Made by a program: the position numbers and the translations under genes. The notes beneath the pieces were generated by a model. The model did no database searches and was not told the origin of the DNA. It was given only the letters and a program-made list of their open reading frames with translations. A DNA stretch of 64,000 nucleotides from Natranaerovirga hydrolytica. GTDB taxonomy: Bacteria; Bacillota; Clostridia; Lachnospirales; DSM-24629. Numbering within the stretch: position 1 is the stretch's first letter; each line of letters begins with the position of its first letter. Shown in pieces: positions 38,602 through 45,608 of this stretch. The stretch lies in assembly GCF_004339095.1 (NCBI RefSeq), contig NZ_SMGQ01000011.1, positions 1,141,652-1,205,651 on the forward strand, read 5' to 3'.

Positions 38602-39351
38602 TTATAATAATATTTCAACGTCATTGCTTTCCATTAGTTCGTCCATTAATTCCATATATCTTTGACTTTCTTTTTCTTCTCTTAATTCCATTTCTAGCTC
38701 TGCTTTTACTTCATCAAATTCAGGAACCTCAATTGGCTCTTCTAGTGTCGCATTATATTCTTCATACATAGCTAAAATTTCATTATAATAATCTTCTACA
38801 TCTTCTTCATCAACTGTTATTTCTCCCATTTGACTTTGAATGTATTCCATCATCATAGTCTCTTTTTTGAACATATCTTTTAACTCTTCTTCTGTTAGTC
38901 CATTTAAAACTAATATTTGCTCAAATTCTTCTTCAGATTCATAACCAGCTTTTAACATTTCTACTTCATTTTGAGCCTCTTCATCTGAGCCCTCAAATCC
39001 ACTTCTTTGTGCCTCTTGATAAATTAACTCCTCATAAATCAAACTATTAAGGATATCGTCTTCTAACATTGCTAAATTTTGTTGACCTTCTTCACTATCA
39101 AACTCAAACCCTTGTTGCTCATATTGCATTTTATAATTTTCAAGCATTTGATCAAAAGCTGCTCTTCCAATTACTTCTCCATTTACAGTTGCAATAGGTT
39201 CACCTTCATCAACATCTGGAACATTTACATTGTCAAGGTCATCTTCAACACCTATATTGTTATCGCCATTGTTTTCTATGTCTTCTGTACACCCTACTGC
39301 TACGATAGCTATAATTACTAATACAAATAATAATTTCATTTTATGTTTCAT
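38602..39351 (-). CDS. SurA N-domain-like lipoprotein
   Basis: 249 aa. A lipoprotein signal (VIIAIVAVGC, lipid Cys at about 21) is followed by a very acidic linker. Next is a SurA/PrsA-type N-terminal chaperone domain: IATVNGEVIGRAAFDQMLENY, SLIYEELIYQEAQRSGF, and YYNEILAMYEEYN. No parvulin (PPIase) domain is present. It probably helps fold secreted proteins on the outer face of the membrane. ATG 39351 follows AAAGGGG. It forms its own unit with a terminator. Confidence 0.85.
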   Translation of the reverse strand: MKHKMKLLFVLVIIAIVAVGCTEDIENNGDNNIGVEDDLDNVNVPDVDEGEPIATVNGEVIGRAAFDQMLENYKMQYEQQGFEFDSEEGQQNLAMLEDDILNSLIYEELIYQEAQRSGFEGSDEEAQNEVEMLKAGYESEEEFEQILVLNGLTEEELKDMFKKETMMMEYIQSQMGEITVDEEDVEDYYNEILAMYEEYNATLEEPIEVPEFDEVKAELEMELREEKESQRYMELMDELMESNDVEILL

Positions 39352-39447
39352 TTTGAAACCCCTTTCCTTTGATTATTACAGGTCTTATGGTAACATATAT
39401 CCCTTTATCTTTCAACTTAATCCCAAATATTACACACTTTCACACAT

Positions 39448-40101
39448 TCACAATAGCTTGTTCAAATCACTAATCTTATCAATAATAAAATCTGCATCTT
39501 TTAATTCTTCTTTGGTACCATAACCATAAGAACATCCTATGGTATAGATATTATTAAAGGTTCCTGTTTCTATATCTTTTAATCGATCACCAACCATGAC
39601 CATTTCATTTTTATAGTTATTTTTAATGGCTTTTAAGATTTCATATTTGGGAATATACTCAAAATCTTCTGCGCATATAAACTCACTGATGTAATGTTCC
39701 AATTCAAATACTTCTTTTACTTTTTCTTTATATGCCTTACCACAATTGCTTAGAAAAACCAAATAATAATCTTTGTCTTTTAGGTATTTCAAAGTGTCTA
39801 AAGTATGATCGTATAGATAACCTTTTCCTGTTGATAATAAACCAATCATTTCATTGCCTATAATGTCACTTGCTTGATCTCTTATTGACTCATTAATATC
39901 TGGCATAAATTTCTGCCACATTTCTTCTTTTGTATAGCCTAACCAAGAGGCAATTTCTTCATCAGTCCATTTTTTTTCTTGTGCCACTTGATTGCTTATT
40001 AAAAATTCATACGCTTTTTTAAATGCTGGTATATAGATCTTACTGCTATCATGCAACGTACCGTCAAAGTCAAAAAATATCGTTTTCACATTGTTTATCA
40101 T
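39448..40101 (-). CDS. HAD-superfamily hydrolase (phosphatase)
   Basis: 217 aa. The four HAD motifs are present: I FFDFDGTLHDSS (nucleophile Asp), II VFLSNCGK, III near the Lys of PKYEILKAIK, IV MVGDRLKDIETG. A helical cap (about 20-90) places it in the phosphoglycolate/nucleotide phosphatase-like subgroup. It follows ribH by 11 bases and may belong to the rib operon. If so, it could be a candidate for the riboflavin-pathway dephosphorylation of the pyrimidinedione intermediate; this is inference from position only. Confidence 0.85.
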   Translation of the reverse strand: MINNVKTIFFDFDGTLHDSSKIYIPAFKKAYEFLISNQVAQEKKWTDEEIASWLGYTKEEMWQKFMPDINESIRDQASDIIGNEMIGLLSTGKGYLYDHTLDTLKYLKDKDYYLVFLSNCGKAYKEKVKEVFELEHYISEFICAEDFEYIPKYEILKAIKNNYKNEMVMVGDRLKDIETGTFNNIYTIGCSYGYGTKEELKDADFIIDKISDLNKLL

Positions 40102-40112
40102 AAAAACCTACC

Positions 40113-40577
40113 TTATTGTATTTCATCAAATAAATTTGCCATTTCTAGAGCTGTAACTGCTGCTTCATACCCTTTATTTCCTGCTTTTGTTCCTGCTCTT
40201 TCAATGGCCTGTTCTATAGTATCTGTCGTTAGTATACCAAATATAACTGGAACTTCTGTTTCTAGTGAAACACTGGCTATTCCTTTTGACACTTCACTTG
40301 ATACATAATCAAAATGTGGTGTAGAACCTCTTATTACAGCACCTAAACAAATGACACCATCATATTTATTTGTTTTTACCATTTTTTTAGCCACTAAAGG
40401 AATTTCAAAAGCACCTGGTGTCCAAGCAATCTCAATATCCTCTTCATTCACACCGTGTCTTTTTAACCCATCAATAGCACCATCCAATAATTTACTACCA
40501 ATAAATTCATTAAATCGACCGACAATAATTCCAAACTTTTGTCCTTTTGCAATTAACTTTCCTTCATAAACTTTCAT
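40113..40577 (-). CDS. ribH: 6,7-dimethyl-8-ribityllumazine synthase
   Basis: 154 aa, normal length. It condenses the ribityl pyrimidine with dihydroxybutanone phosphate. Landmarks are [33 protein letters not shown], and [16 protein letters not shown] with the active-site His. It forms a 60-mer or pentamer in the cytoplasm. ATG 40577 follows AGGAGG and lies one base after the ribBA stop codon. Confidence 0.97.
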   Translation of the reverse strand: MKVYEGKLIAKGQKFGIIVGRFNEFIGSKLLDGAIDGLKRHGVNEEDIEIAWTPGAFEIPLVAKKMVKTNKYDGVICLGAVIRGSTPHFDYVSSEVSKGIASVSLETEVPVIFGILTTDTIEQAIERAGTKAGNKGYEAAVTALEMANLFDEIQ

Positions 40578-40578
40578 A

Positions 40579-41790
40579 TTATTTTTCCTCCTTAAAATTT
40601 AACATATGTCCCATTTTTTCTTTTTTAGTTTTTAAATAATACTCATTTCTTTCATTATGGTTGGTTTGAATAGGCACTCTTTCAACAATTTCAATACCAT
40701 GTCCTGTTATGCCTGTCATTTTTTTTGGATTGTTGGTCATTAGTTTTACCTTTTTCACGCCCAGCTCAGATAATATCTGTGCACCAATACCATAATCTCT
40801 CATATCTTCTGGAAAACCTAATGCTAAGTTTGCTTCTACAGTATCCATTCCTTCATCTTGCAATGCATAGGCTTTGATTTTATTAATTAATCCAATACCT
40901 CTACCTTCTTGACGCATATATAAGAGAATGCCTTTTCCTTCTTTTTCGATGGCTTTAACAGCTTCTGCATATTGCTCACCACAGTCACATCTTTTTGACC
41001 CAAAAGCATCTCCTGTTAAACATTCTGAATGAACCCTTACTAAAACTGGTTCATCTCCAGCCACATCACCTTTTACTAACGCCACATGGTGTTCTCCATT
41101 AAGTTTATTTATAAAACCTACCATTTTAAAATCACCATATTTTGTTGGAAGGTATGCATCTGCAACACTTTCAACTAAAGTTTCGTTTTCACTTCTATAT
41201 TCAATTAAATCTGCTATGGTAATGATTTTAAGATTATGTTTTTTTGCATAAACCATCAATTCTGGAATTCTAGCCATTGTCCCATCATCATTCATAATTT
41301 CACAAATAACACCTGCAGGTTTTAACCCGGCTAACTTGGCTAAATCTACTGCTGCTTCTGTATGTCCTGCTCTTTTTAATACCCCACCACTTTTAGCTTT
41401 TAGTGGAAATATGTGCCCTGGCTTTGTAAAATCACTGGGTTTTGCTTGATCATCTACTAATTGATTAACCGTTAATGCTCTTTCAGCAGACGATATGCCT
41501 GTGGTTATATTAATGGCATCGACTGATACCGTAAAAGCTGTTTCTTTAGGGTCTGTATTGTTACTCACCATTGGAAAAATGTCCAATTGATTTAATCTTT
41601 CTTCTTCCATGGGCACACAGATTAGTCCCCTACCATATTTGGTCATAAAATTAATGTCATCACTTGTAGTTTTTTCTGCTGCCATTAACAGATCGCCTTC
41701 ATTTTCTCTGTCTTCATCATCAACGACAATAACCATTTTTCCTTTTTTAATGTCTTCTATTGCTTCTTGAATTGTATTAAATTTTTCCAT
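40579..41790 (-). CDS. ribBA: Bifunctional DHBP synthase / GTP cyclohydrolase II
   Basis: 403 aa. The N-terminal half (about 1-200) is 3,4-dihydroxy-2-butanone 4-phosphate synthase ([33 protein letters not shown]). The C-terminal half is GTP cyclohydrolase II with zinc ligands in [11 protein letters not shown] and the catalytic [11 protein letters not shown]. It feeds both branches of riboflavin synthesis. I use ATG 41788-41790, preceded by GAGGTG; the frame stays open upstream to overlap ribE. Confidence 0.97.
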   Translation of the reverse strand: MEKFNTIQEAIEDIKKGKMVIVVDDEDRENEGDLLMAAEKTTSDDINFMTKYGRGLICVPMEEERLNQLDIFPMVSNNTDPKETAFTVSVDAINITTGISSAERALTVNQLVDDQAKPSDFTKPGHIFPLKAKSGGVLKRAGHTEAAVDLAKLAGLKPAGVICEIMNDDGTMARIPELMVYAKKHNLKIITIADLIEYRSENETLVESVADAYLPTKYGDFKMVGFINKLNGEHHVALVKGDVAGDEPVLVRVHSECLTGDAFGSKRCDCGEQYAEAVKAIEKEGKGILLYMRQEGRGIGLINKIKAYALQDEGMDTVEANLALGFPEDMRDYGIGAQILSELGVKKVKLMTNNPKKMTGITGHGIEIVERVPIQTNHNERNEYYLKTKKEKMGHMLNFKEEK

Positions 41791-41809
41791 TCTTCTCACC
41801 TCTTCTTTT

Positions 41810-42460
41810 CTATGCAAAACCATTTTTTCTTAAAAAGTCCATATCAATAGACGCTTTTTTTTCATCTGCATTATCATAAGTTATTAATTTTTCAATGTAT
41901 TTTCCTACTAAGTCACATTCTAGGTTGACTATTTCACCAATTTTTTTACTAAGAAGCGTGGTTTCTTCTTTTGTAAGGGGTATAATAGAAACTTTAAAAT
42001 TTTTATCTGCTACTGTTACCACTGTTAAACTGGTTCCATCTATGGCTATAGAACCTTTTTCTATGACGTATTTTAAAATATCCTTGGAGGTTGCTATGGT
42101 AATTAGGGTAGCGTTATCTTCTTCTTGTTTTTCAATAACAGTCCCTATACCATCTATATGACCTGACACCATATGTCCCCCTAGACGACCACCTAATTGC
42201 ATAGCTCTTTCTAAATTAACCTGACTGCCTTTTTGTAAGTTACCTAGATTACTTCTTCTCATTGTTTCTGGCATGACATCTACTGTAAATCCCGTATTGT
42301 CAAATGCTACCACTGTTAAGCAAGTCCCATTGGTGCTAATGCTGTCTCCTATTTTTATATCTTCTAATACTGTTGTTGCTTTTATGGTTAATTGTGCTGA
42401 TTTCGCGCCTTCCTTAACCGCTAATATCTCTCCTATTTCTTCTATTAATCCAGTAAAAAT
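41810..42460 (-). CDS. ribE: Riboflavin synthase alpha subunit, apparent AUU start
   Basis: 216 aa when started at 42460, the normal size, with two lumazine-binding barrels. [11 protein letters not shown] opens the first and [21 protein letters not shown] closes its core; [12 protein letters not shown] and GTSLTVV mark the second. The first codon before FTGLIEE is ATT (42458-42460), where other species have ATG. AAGGAGG lies 7 bases upstream. Between it and the ribD stop (TAA GGA GGG AGT ACT ATT) no ATG, GTG or TTG exists in frame. The first normal ATG is 49 codons into the gene, inside the first barrel. So it starts at AUU or the base is a sequencing error. Confidence 0.9.
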   Translation of the reverse strand: MFTGLIEEIGEILAVKEGAKSAQLTIKATTVLEDIKIGDSISTNGTCLTVVAFDNTGFTVDVMPETMRRSNLGNLQKGSQVNLERAMQLGGRLGGHMVSGHIDGIGTVIEKQEEDNATLITIATSKDILKYVIEKGSIAIDGTSLTVVTVADKNFKVSIIPLTKEETTLLSKKIGEIVNLECDLVGKYIEKLITYDNADEKKASIDMDFLRKNGFA

Positions 42461-42472
42461 AGTACTCCCTCC

Positions 42473-43564
42473 TTACTTTACATAACCTTCTATCATTATA
42501 TCTTCCTCTAAATGACTCACCTTTATATTCTTAAGTTGTATGGCATCATTTAATAATTGTATCCCTTCCCCACCTACTGGAGTTTTTGCATTGGCCCCTC
42601 CAATTATTTTAGGTGCAATCACTGAAATCACTTTATCAACTATACCGCTTTTTAACGCACTATAATTAAGAGTAGACCCGCCTTCTATTAATACACTATC
42701 TATTTTTTCTTGACCTAATCTTTCCATTAAACATTCCATATCTACCTTGTCTTCTTTAAGAGGCGTCATAATAATTTCTACATTTTTTTCCATTAGCTGA
42801 CTGATTTTCTCTGAGGGTGCTTTTTTTGTTGTAACGATTATGGTTTTGGCGTTTGAATTTATATTGAATACTTTTGAATCCAAAGGAATTCTACAAGATG
42901 TATCTATAATAATTCTTACAGGATCTTTTCCTTCTATATCATCTAATCGAGTGGTTAATCTAGGATCATCATTAAGTATGGTTCCAATCCCAACCATAAT
43001 TGCAGAAACACGATGTCGTAATCTATGCACATATTTTCTTGAGGCTTCATTAGATATCCACTTATAGTCCCCTGAAGCTGTGGATATCTTGCCATCTAAT
43101 GTCATGGCTGTTTTTAGTATACAAAATGGTTTTTTGGTGGTAATGTATTTTATAAATATCTCACTAAAAGATTTTATTTCGTTTTCTAGTACGCCTGTAA
43201 TAACTTCTATACCATTATCTTCTAATATCTTTATGCCATTCCCAGCAACTAAAGGGTTCGGATCAATCATCCCAATAACAACTCTTTTTATTTTATGCTC
43301 TACAATTGCCTTTGCACAAGGTGGCGTTTTTCCATAATGAGAACAAGGTTCTAAAGTGACATATAGTGTTGCATCTTCCACAGGCTCTATGGCATTATTC
43401 AAGGCATTAACTTCCGCGTGAGGTCCACCATATGACATATGATACCCTTCTCCTATAATTCTATTATCTTTTACAATAACTGCTCCCACTAAAGGATTAG
43501 GATTGGTATAGCCTACGCCTTTTTGGGCAAGCTCTATTGCTCTTTCCATATATTTCTCATCCAT
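42473..43564 (-). CDS. ribD: Bifunctional pyrimidine deaminase/reductase RibD
   Basis: 363 aa. The N-terminal deaminase (about 1-140) has the zinc ligands HAEVNAL and EPCSHYGKTPPCAKAI. The C-terminal reductase (about 145-363) has KTAMTLDGKIST and IEGGSTLNYSAL. It performs the second and third steps from GTP to riboflavin. It is the first gene of ribD-ribE-ribBA-ribH, directly under an FMN riboswitch. Confidence 0.97.
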   Translation of the reverse strand: MDEKYMERAIELAQKGVGYTNPNPLVGAVIVKDNRIIGEGYHMSYGGPHAEVNALNNAIEPVEDATLYVTLEPCSHYGKTPPCAKAIVEHKIKRVVIGMIDPNPLVAGNGIKILEDNGIEVITGVLENEIKSFSEIFIKYITTKKPFCILKTAMTLDGKISTASGDYKWISNEASRKYVHRLRHRVSAIMVGIGTILNDDPRLTTRLDDIEGKDPVRIIIDTSCRIPLDSKVFNINSNAKTIIVTTKKAPSEKISQLMEKNVEIIMTPLKEDKVDMECLMERLGQEKIDSVLIEGGSTLNYSALKSGIVDKVISVIAPKIIGGANAKTPVGGEGIQLLNDAIQLKNIKVSHLEEDIMIEGYVK

Positions 43565-43613
43565 TTTTTCACCTCTATACTAAAGTTTGTCAAAATACAT
43601 ATTTTTAAACATA

Positions 43614-43795
43614 AAAAAGCTCTAAAGAATACTTCTTCAGAGCTTTATAAACATATCCATGTCTTATAAAAGATAATGTTTTTCCTTCTTTAATCCAGAC
43701 TTTACTGTCGGTCTTGGAATCACACCAAGTCAACCTTGTTAAAGGTTCGCGGACTTTACCGCCGGTCGGGAATTACACCCTGCCCTGAAGGTTAC
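43614..43795 (-). ncRNA. FMN riboswitch (RFN element) with terminator
   Basis: On the minus strand the aptamer (about 43795 down to 43681) contains the conserved CAGGGCAGGGTG, ATTCCCGACCGGCGGTAAA, GTCCGCGA and GATTCCAAGACCGACAG blocks. A terminator (AAAGCTCT / AGAGCTTT) followed by T6 is at 43614-43646, before ribD. FMN binding should favour termination of the rib operon. Confidence 0.97.
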
Positions 43796-44003
43796 TATTT
43801 TGTTCTTTTTACATTATCATGATTTATAGATTTAGTCAACTTATATTTATTAAATTACAGATAAGTTATATATCTTGTACCAGTAGATCAAAAAAGACTA
43901 TCCACAGAAGTGTAGAGAAAATCATTATACCTATCTATATACCAATTTTTTCATTTTTAACTAATACAATATGTGGGTATATTCTATTATAAACCACCTC
44001 TAC
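43796..44003. other. Intergenic region between the rib leader and the permease genes
   Basis: About 200 AT-rich bases with the likely rib promoter. No gene or clear motif seen. Confidence 0.5.
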
Positions 44004-44537
44004 TTATGTCATATTTTCTGACAGTTTATAAATATTCCCTTTTTCTTCTTTGGTTATTGCTTTTTCTAATACCATTGATAGGATAATAATTCCCGGTATA
44101 TTAATGAATAGCCTTGTTAAAGCAAATTCAGGTCCTAATGAAGACAATTCAAATAAAAAAAGTGGTATCTTTGTCGTAGACCACGCACCAATAAATATGA
44201 GTACATTCCTAAATCGAACACCTTTTTTCATAAACACAGCGGCTACTGGAAAAGCGCCATATAGTGGTCCTGCTGCTGCCGACCCTAATAGAAACGATAA
44301 AATCACACCAATAATTCCTGAATCATCTCCCATATATTTTATCATTGTATCTTTGGGAATCCATATATCTAATAAACCTAATAATACAAATACCGGTGGT
44401 ATGACCAATAACATTTCTTTAAAACTAAACACCGTGGTATCTATAGCATTCATACCTAACTCTCTGTTAAACATCCATATGATTAACATTAGAAACAACG
44501 TGCCTATAAAGAATCGATAACGTTTTAAAAATTTCAT
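44004..44537 (-). CDS. Permease half-protein 2 (ArsP_1/DUF318-like)
   Basis: 177 aa, four to five TM helices. GDDSGIIGVILSFLLGSAAAGPLYGAFPVAAVF (diagnostic part: GSAAAGPLYGAFP) matches the conserved half of ArsP_1-type permeases (PF03773), which are normally single proteins of 300 aa or more. It overlaps the upstream half gene by 4 bases (ATGA). The two halves probably form one transporter. The substrate is unknown; ArsP relatives move organoarsenicals, but Cys-rich or metal-binding segments are not visible here. Confidence 0.8.
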   Translation of the reverse strand: MKFLKRYRFFIGTLFLMLIIWMFNRELGMNAIDTTVFSFKEMLLVIPPVFVLLGLLDIWIPKDTMIKYMGDDSGIIGVILSFLLGSAAAGPLYGAFPVAAVFMKKGVRFRNVLIFIGAWSTTKIPLFLFELSSLGPEFALTRLFINIPGIIILSMVLEKAITKEEKGNIYKLSENMT

Positions 44538-45019
44538 ATGCCACTTACCACCTTTCCAATGATAAATGCAACAACAAAAGTAAATAAAAAGGCTATTGTA
44601 TTTCTCATAAAAGTTAATTTTTTTCCGAAAAATTGTATCTCAACTGGTATGGTAACCACGCCTACCATCATAAGAGCTGATACAAATGCTGCTATTTGCA
44701 TTAACCCAGCACCGTTATTAAGTAGCATTGCCGCTGTAGGAAAAGCTACAAATCCTGGTATCAACGTTACTGCACCTATAAGCGCTGCTAATATAACGCC
44801 AAACCATCCTGAACCATCACCTATAATAGCCGATACTGTTTCAGGATCAAAACTTGCTATTAATATGCCTACTAGCAAAATGACACCTAAAAATTGTGGT
44901 AAAATATTTTCAAAAGATTTCCATGCTTTTTTCAAAGCCATTTTTGTTTTTCTTTTATCTTTTATAAAAGAAATGCTTAAAAAGAGTATTGCTACTGAAT
45001 ACATGATTACACTTGTCAT
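44534..45019 (-). CDS. Permease half-protein 1 (ArsP_1/DUF318-like)
   Basis: 161 aa, four to five TM helices. The repeat-type segment IGAVTLIPGFVAFPTAAMLL corresponds to the other half of ArsP_1 permeases and mirrors GSAAAGPLYGAFP in the partner. It begins 21 bases after the ArsR-type regulator gene, with AAGGAG before ATG 45019, and is translationally coupled to the second half. Confidence 0.8.
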   Translation of the reverse strand: MTSVIMYSVAILFLSISFIKDKRKTKMALKKAWKSFENILPQFLGVILLVGILIASFDPETVSAIIGDGSGWFGVILAALIGAVTLIPGFVAFPTAAMLLNNGAGLMQIAAFVSALMMVGVVTIPVEIQFFGKKLTFMRNTIAFLFTFVVAFIIGKVVSGI

Positions 45020-45040
45020 ACCTTTATTCTCCTTATTTTT

Positions 45041-45400
45041 TCAACTTTTTGGGCAACATTTTTTGGCATCCATTTTGCATATTTCTTTGCAATTTATAGG
45101 AATTGCGATTCCATATTTATGATCACAAGGTTCTTCTTTGTTTTTTATACATTGTATAAAATCTATGACTTCATTAAGTCTTTTTTCTTGAATTTCATAA
45201 TGTACATAATAACTAATTTTTTGACCCACAATAATATTGGCGTTTTTTAAGACCTTTATATGTTGGCATATAGCTGCTTCAGATACATCAAGATGCCTAG
45301 AGAGACCTTTAGCACACATTCGCCTTTTTGATAATATCATTAATATCTTGATTCTTGTCTCATCACCTAAAGCTTTTATTATTTTAATAATATCTTCCAA
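45041..45400 (-). CDS. ArsR-family transcriptional regulator
   Basis: 119 aa winged helix: IIKALGDETRIKILMIL, then RRMCAKGLSRHLDVSEAAICQHIKVLKNANI. Cys residues in the HTH region (MCAK, AICQ) and a C-terminal cluster (EPCDHKYGIAIPINCKEICKMDAKKCCPK, Cys near 95, 108, 112, 117-118) could bind metal or thiol-reactive ligands. The start is TTG 45398-45400 because GGAGGGGG lies just before it. It should repress its own operon with the split permease. A promoter TTGACA-N17-TACAAT lies at 45439-45467. Confidence 0.88.
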   Translation of the reverse strand: MEDIIKIIKALGDETRIKILMILSKRRMCAKGLSRHLDVSEAAICQHIKVLKNANIIVGQKISYYVHYEIQEKRLNEVIDFIQCIKNKEEPCDHKYGIAIPINCKEICKMDAKKCCPKS

Positions 45401-45438
45401 ATTTCCCCCTCCATCCAATTAAGTTTTAGCTTAATTAT

Positions 45439-45467
45439 ATTGTAATTCACTTAATTAATTTTGTCAA
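45439..45467 (-). promoter_or_regulatory. Promoter of the arsR-permease operon with possible operator
   Basis: Minus-strand TTGACA (45462-45467) and TACAAT (45439-45444) are 17 bases apart. The spacer AATTAATTAAGTGAATT and a later TTAAGCTAAAACTTAATT form imperfect inverted repeats, plausible for ArsR binding. Confidence 0.6.
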
Positions 45468-45514
45468 CAAAAAACGTATGCACTAAAAATAGCAGATCAA
45501 TTAATGTCTGCTAT

Positions 45515-45604
45515 TTTAATGCCTCTTGCTGACACCAAAGACACAAGAGTCGCTGAAAGTAATACGCTCAAATCCTTTTCAGTCAGTTTAAAATGATTGC
45601 TTTC
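45515..45604 (-). repeat. Dispersed two-hairpin repeat, copy D
   Basis: Starts AATGCCTCTTGCTGACACC and continues CACAAGAGTCGCTGAAAG, then CTCAAATCCTTTTCAGTCAG and TTGCTTTCAT. It lies 6 bases after the CotH stop codon. The long stem is partly degraded. Confidence 0.7.
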
Positions 45605-45608
45605 ATAG

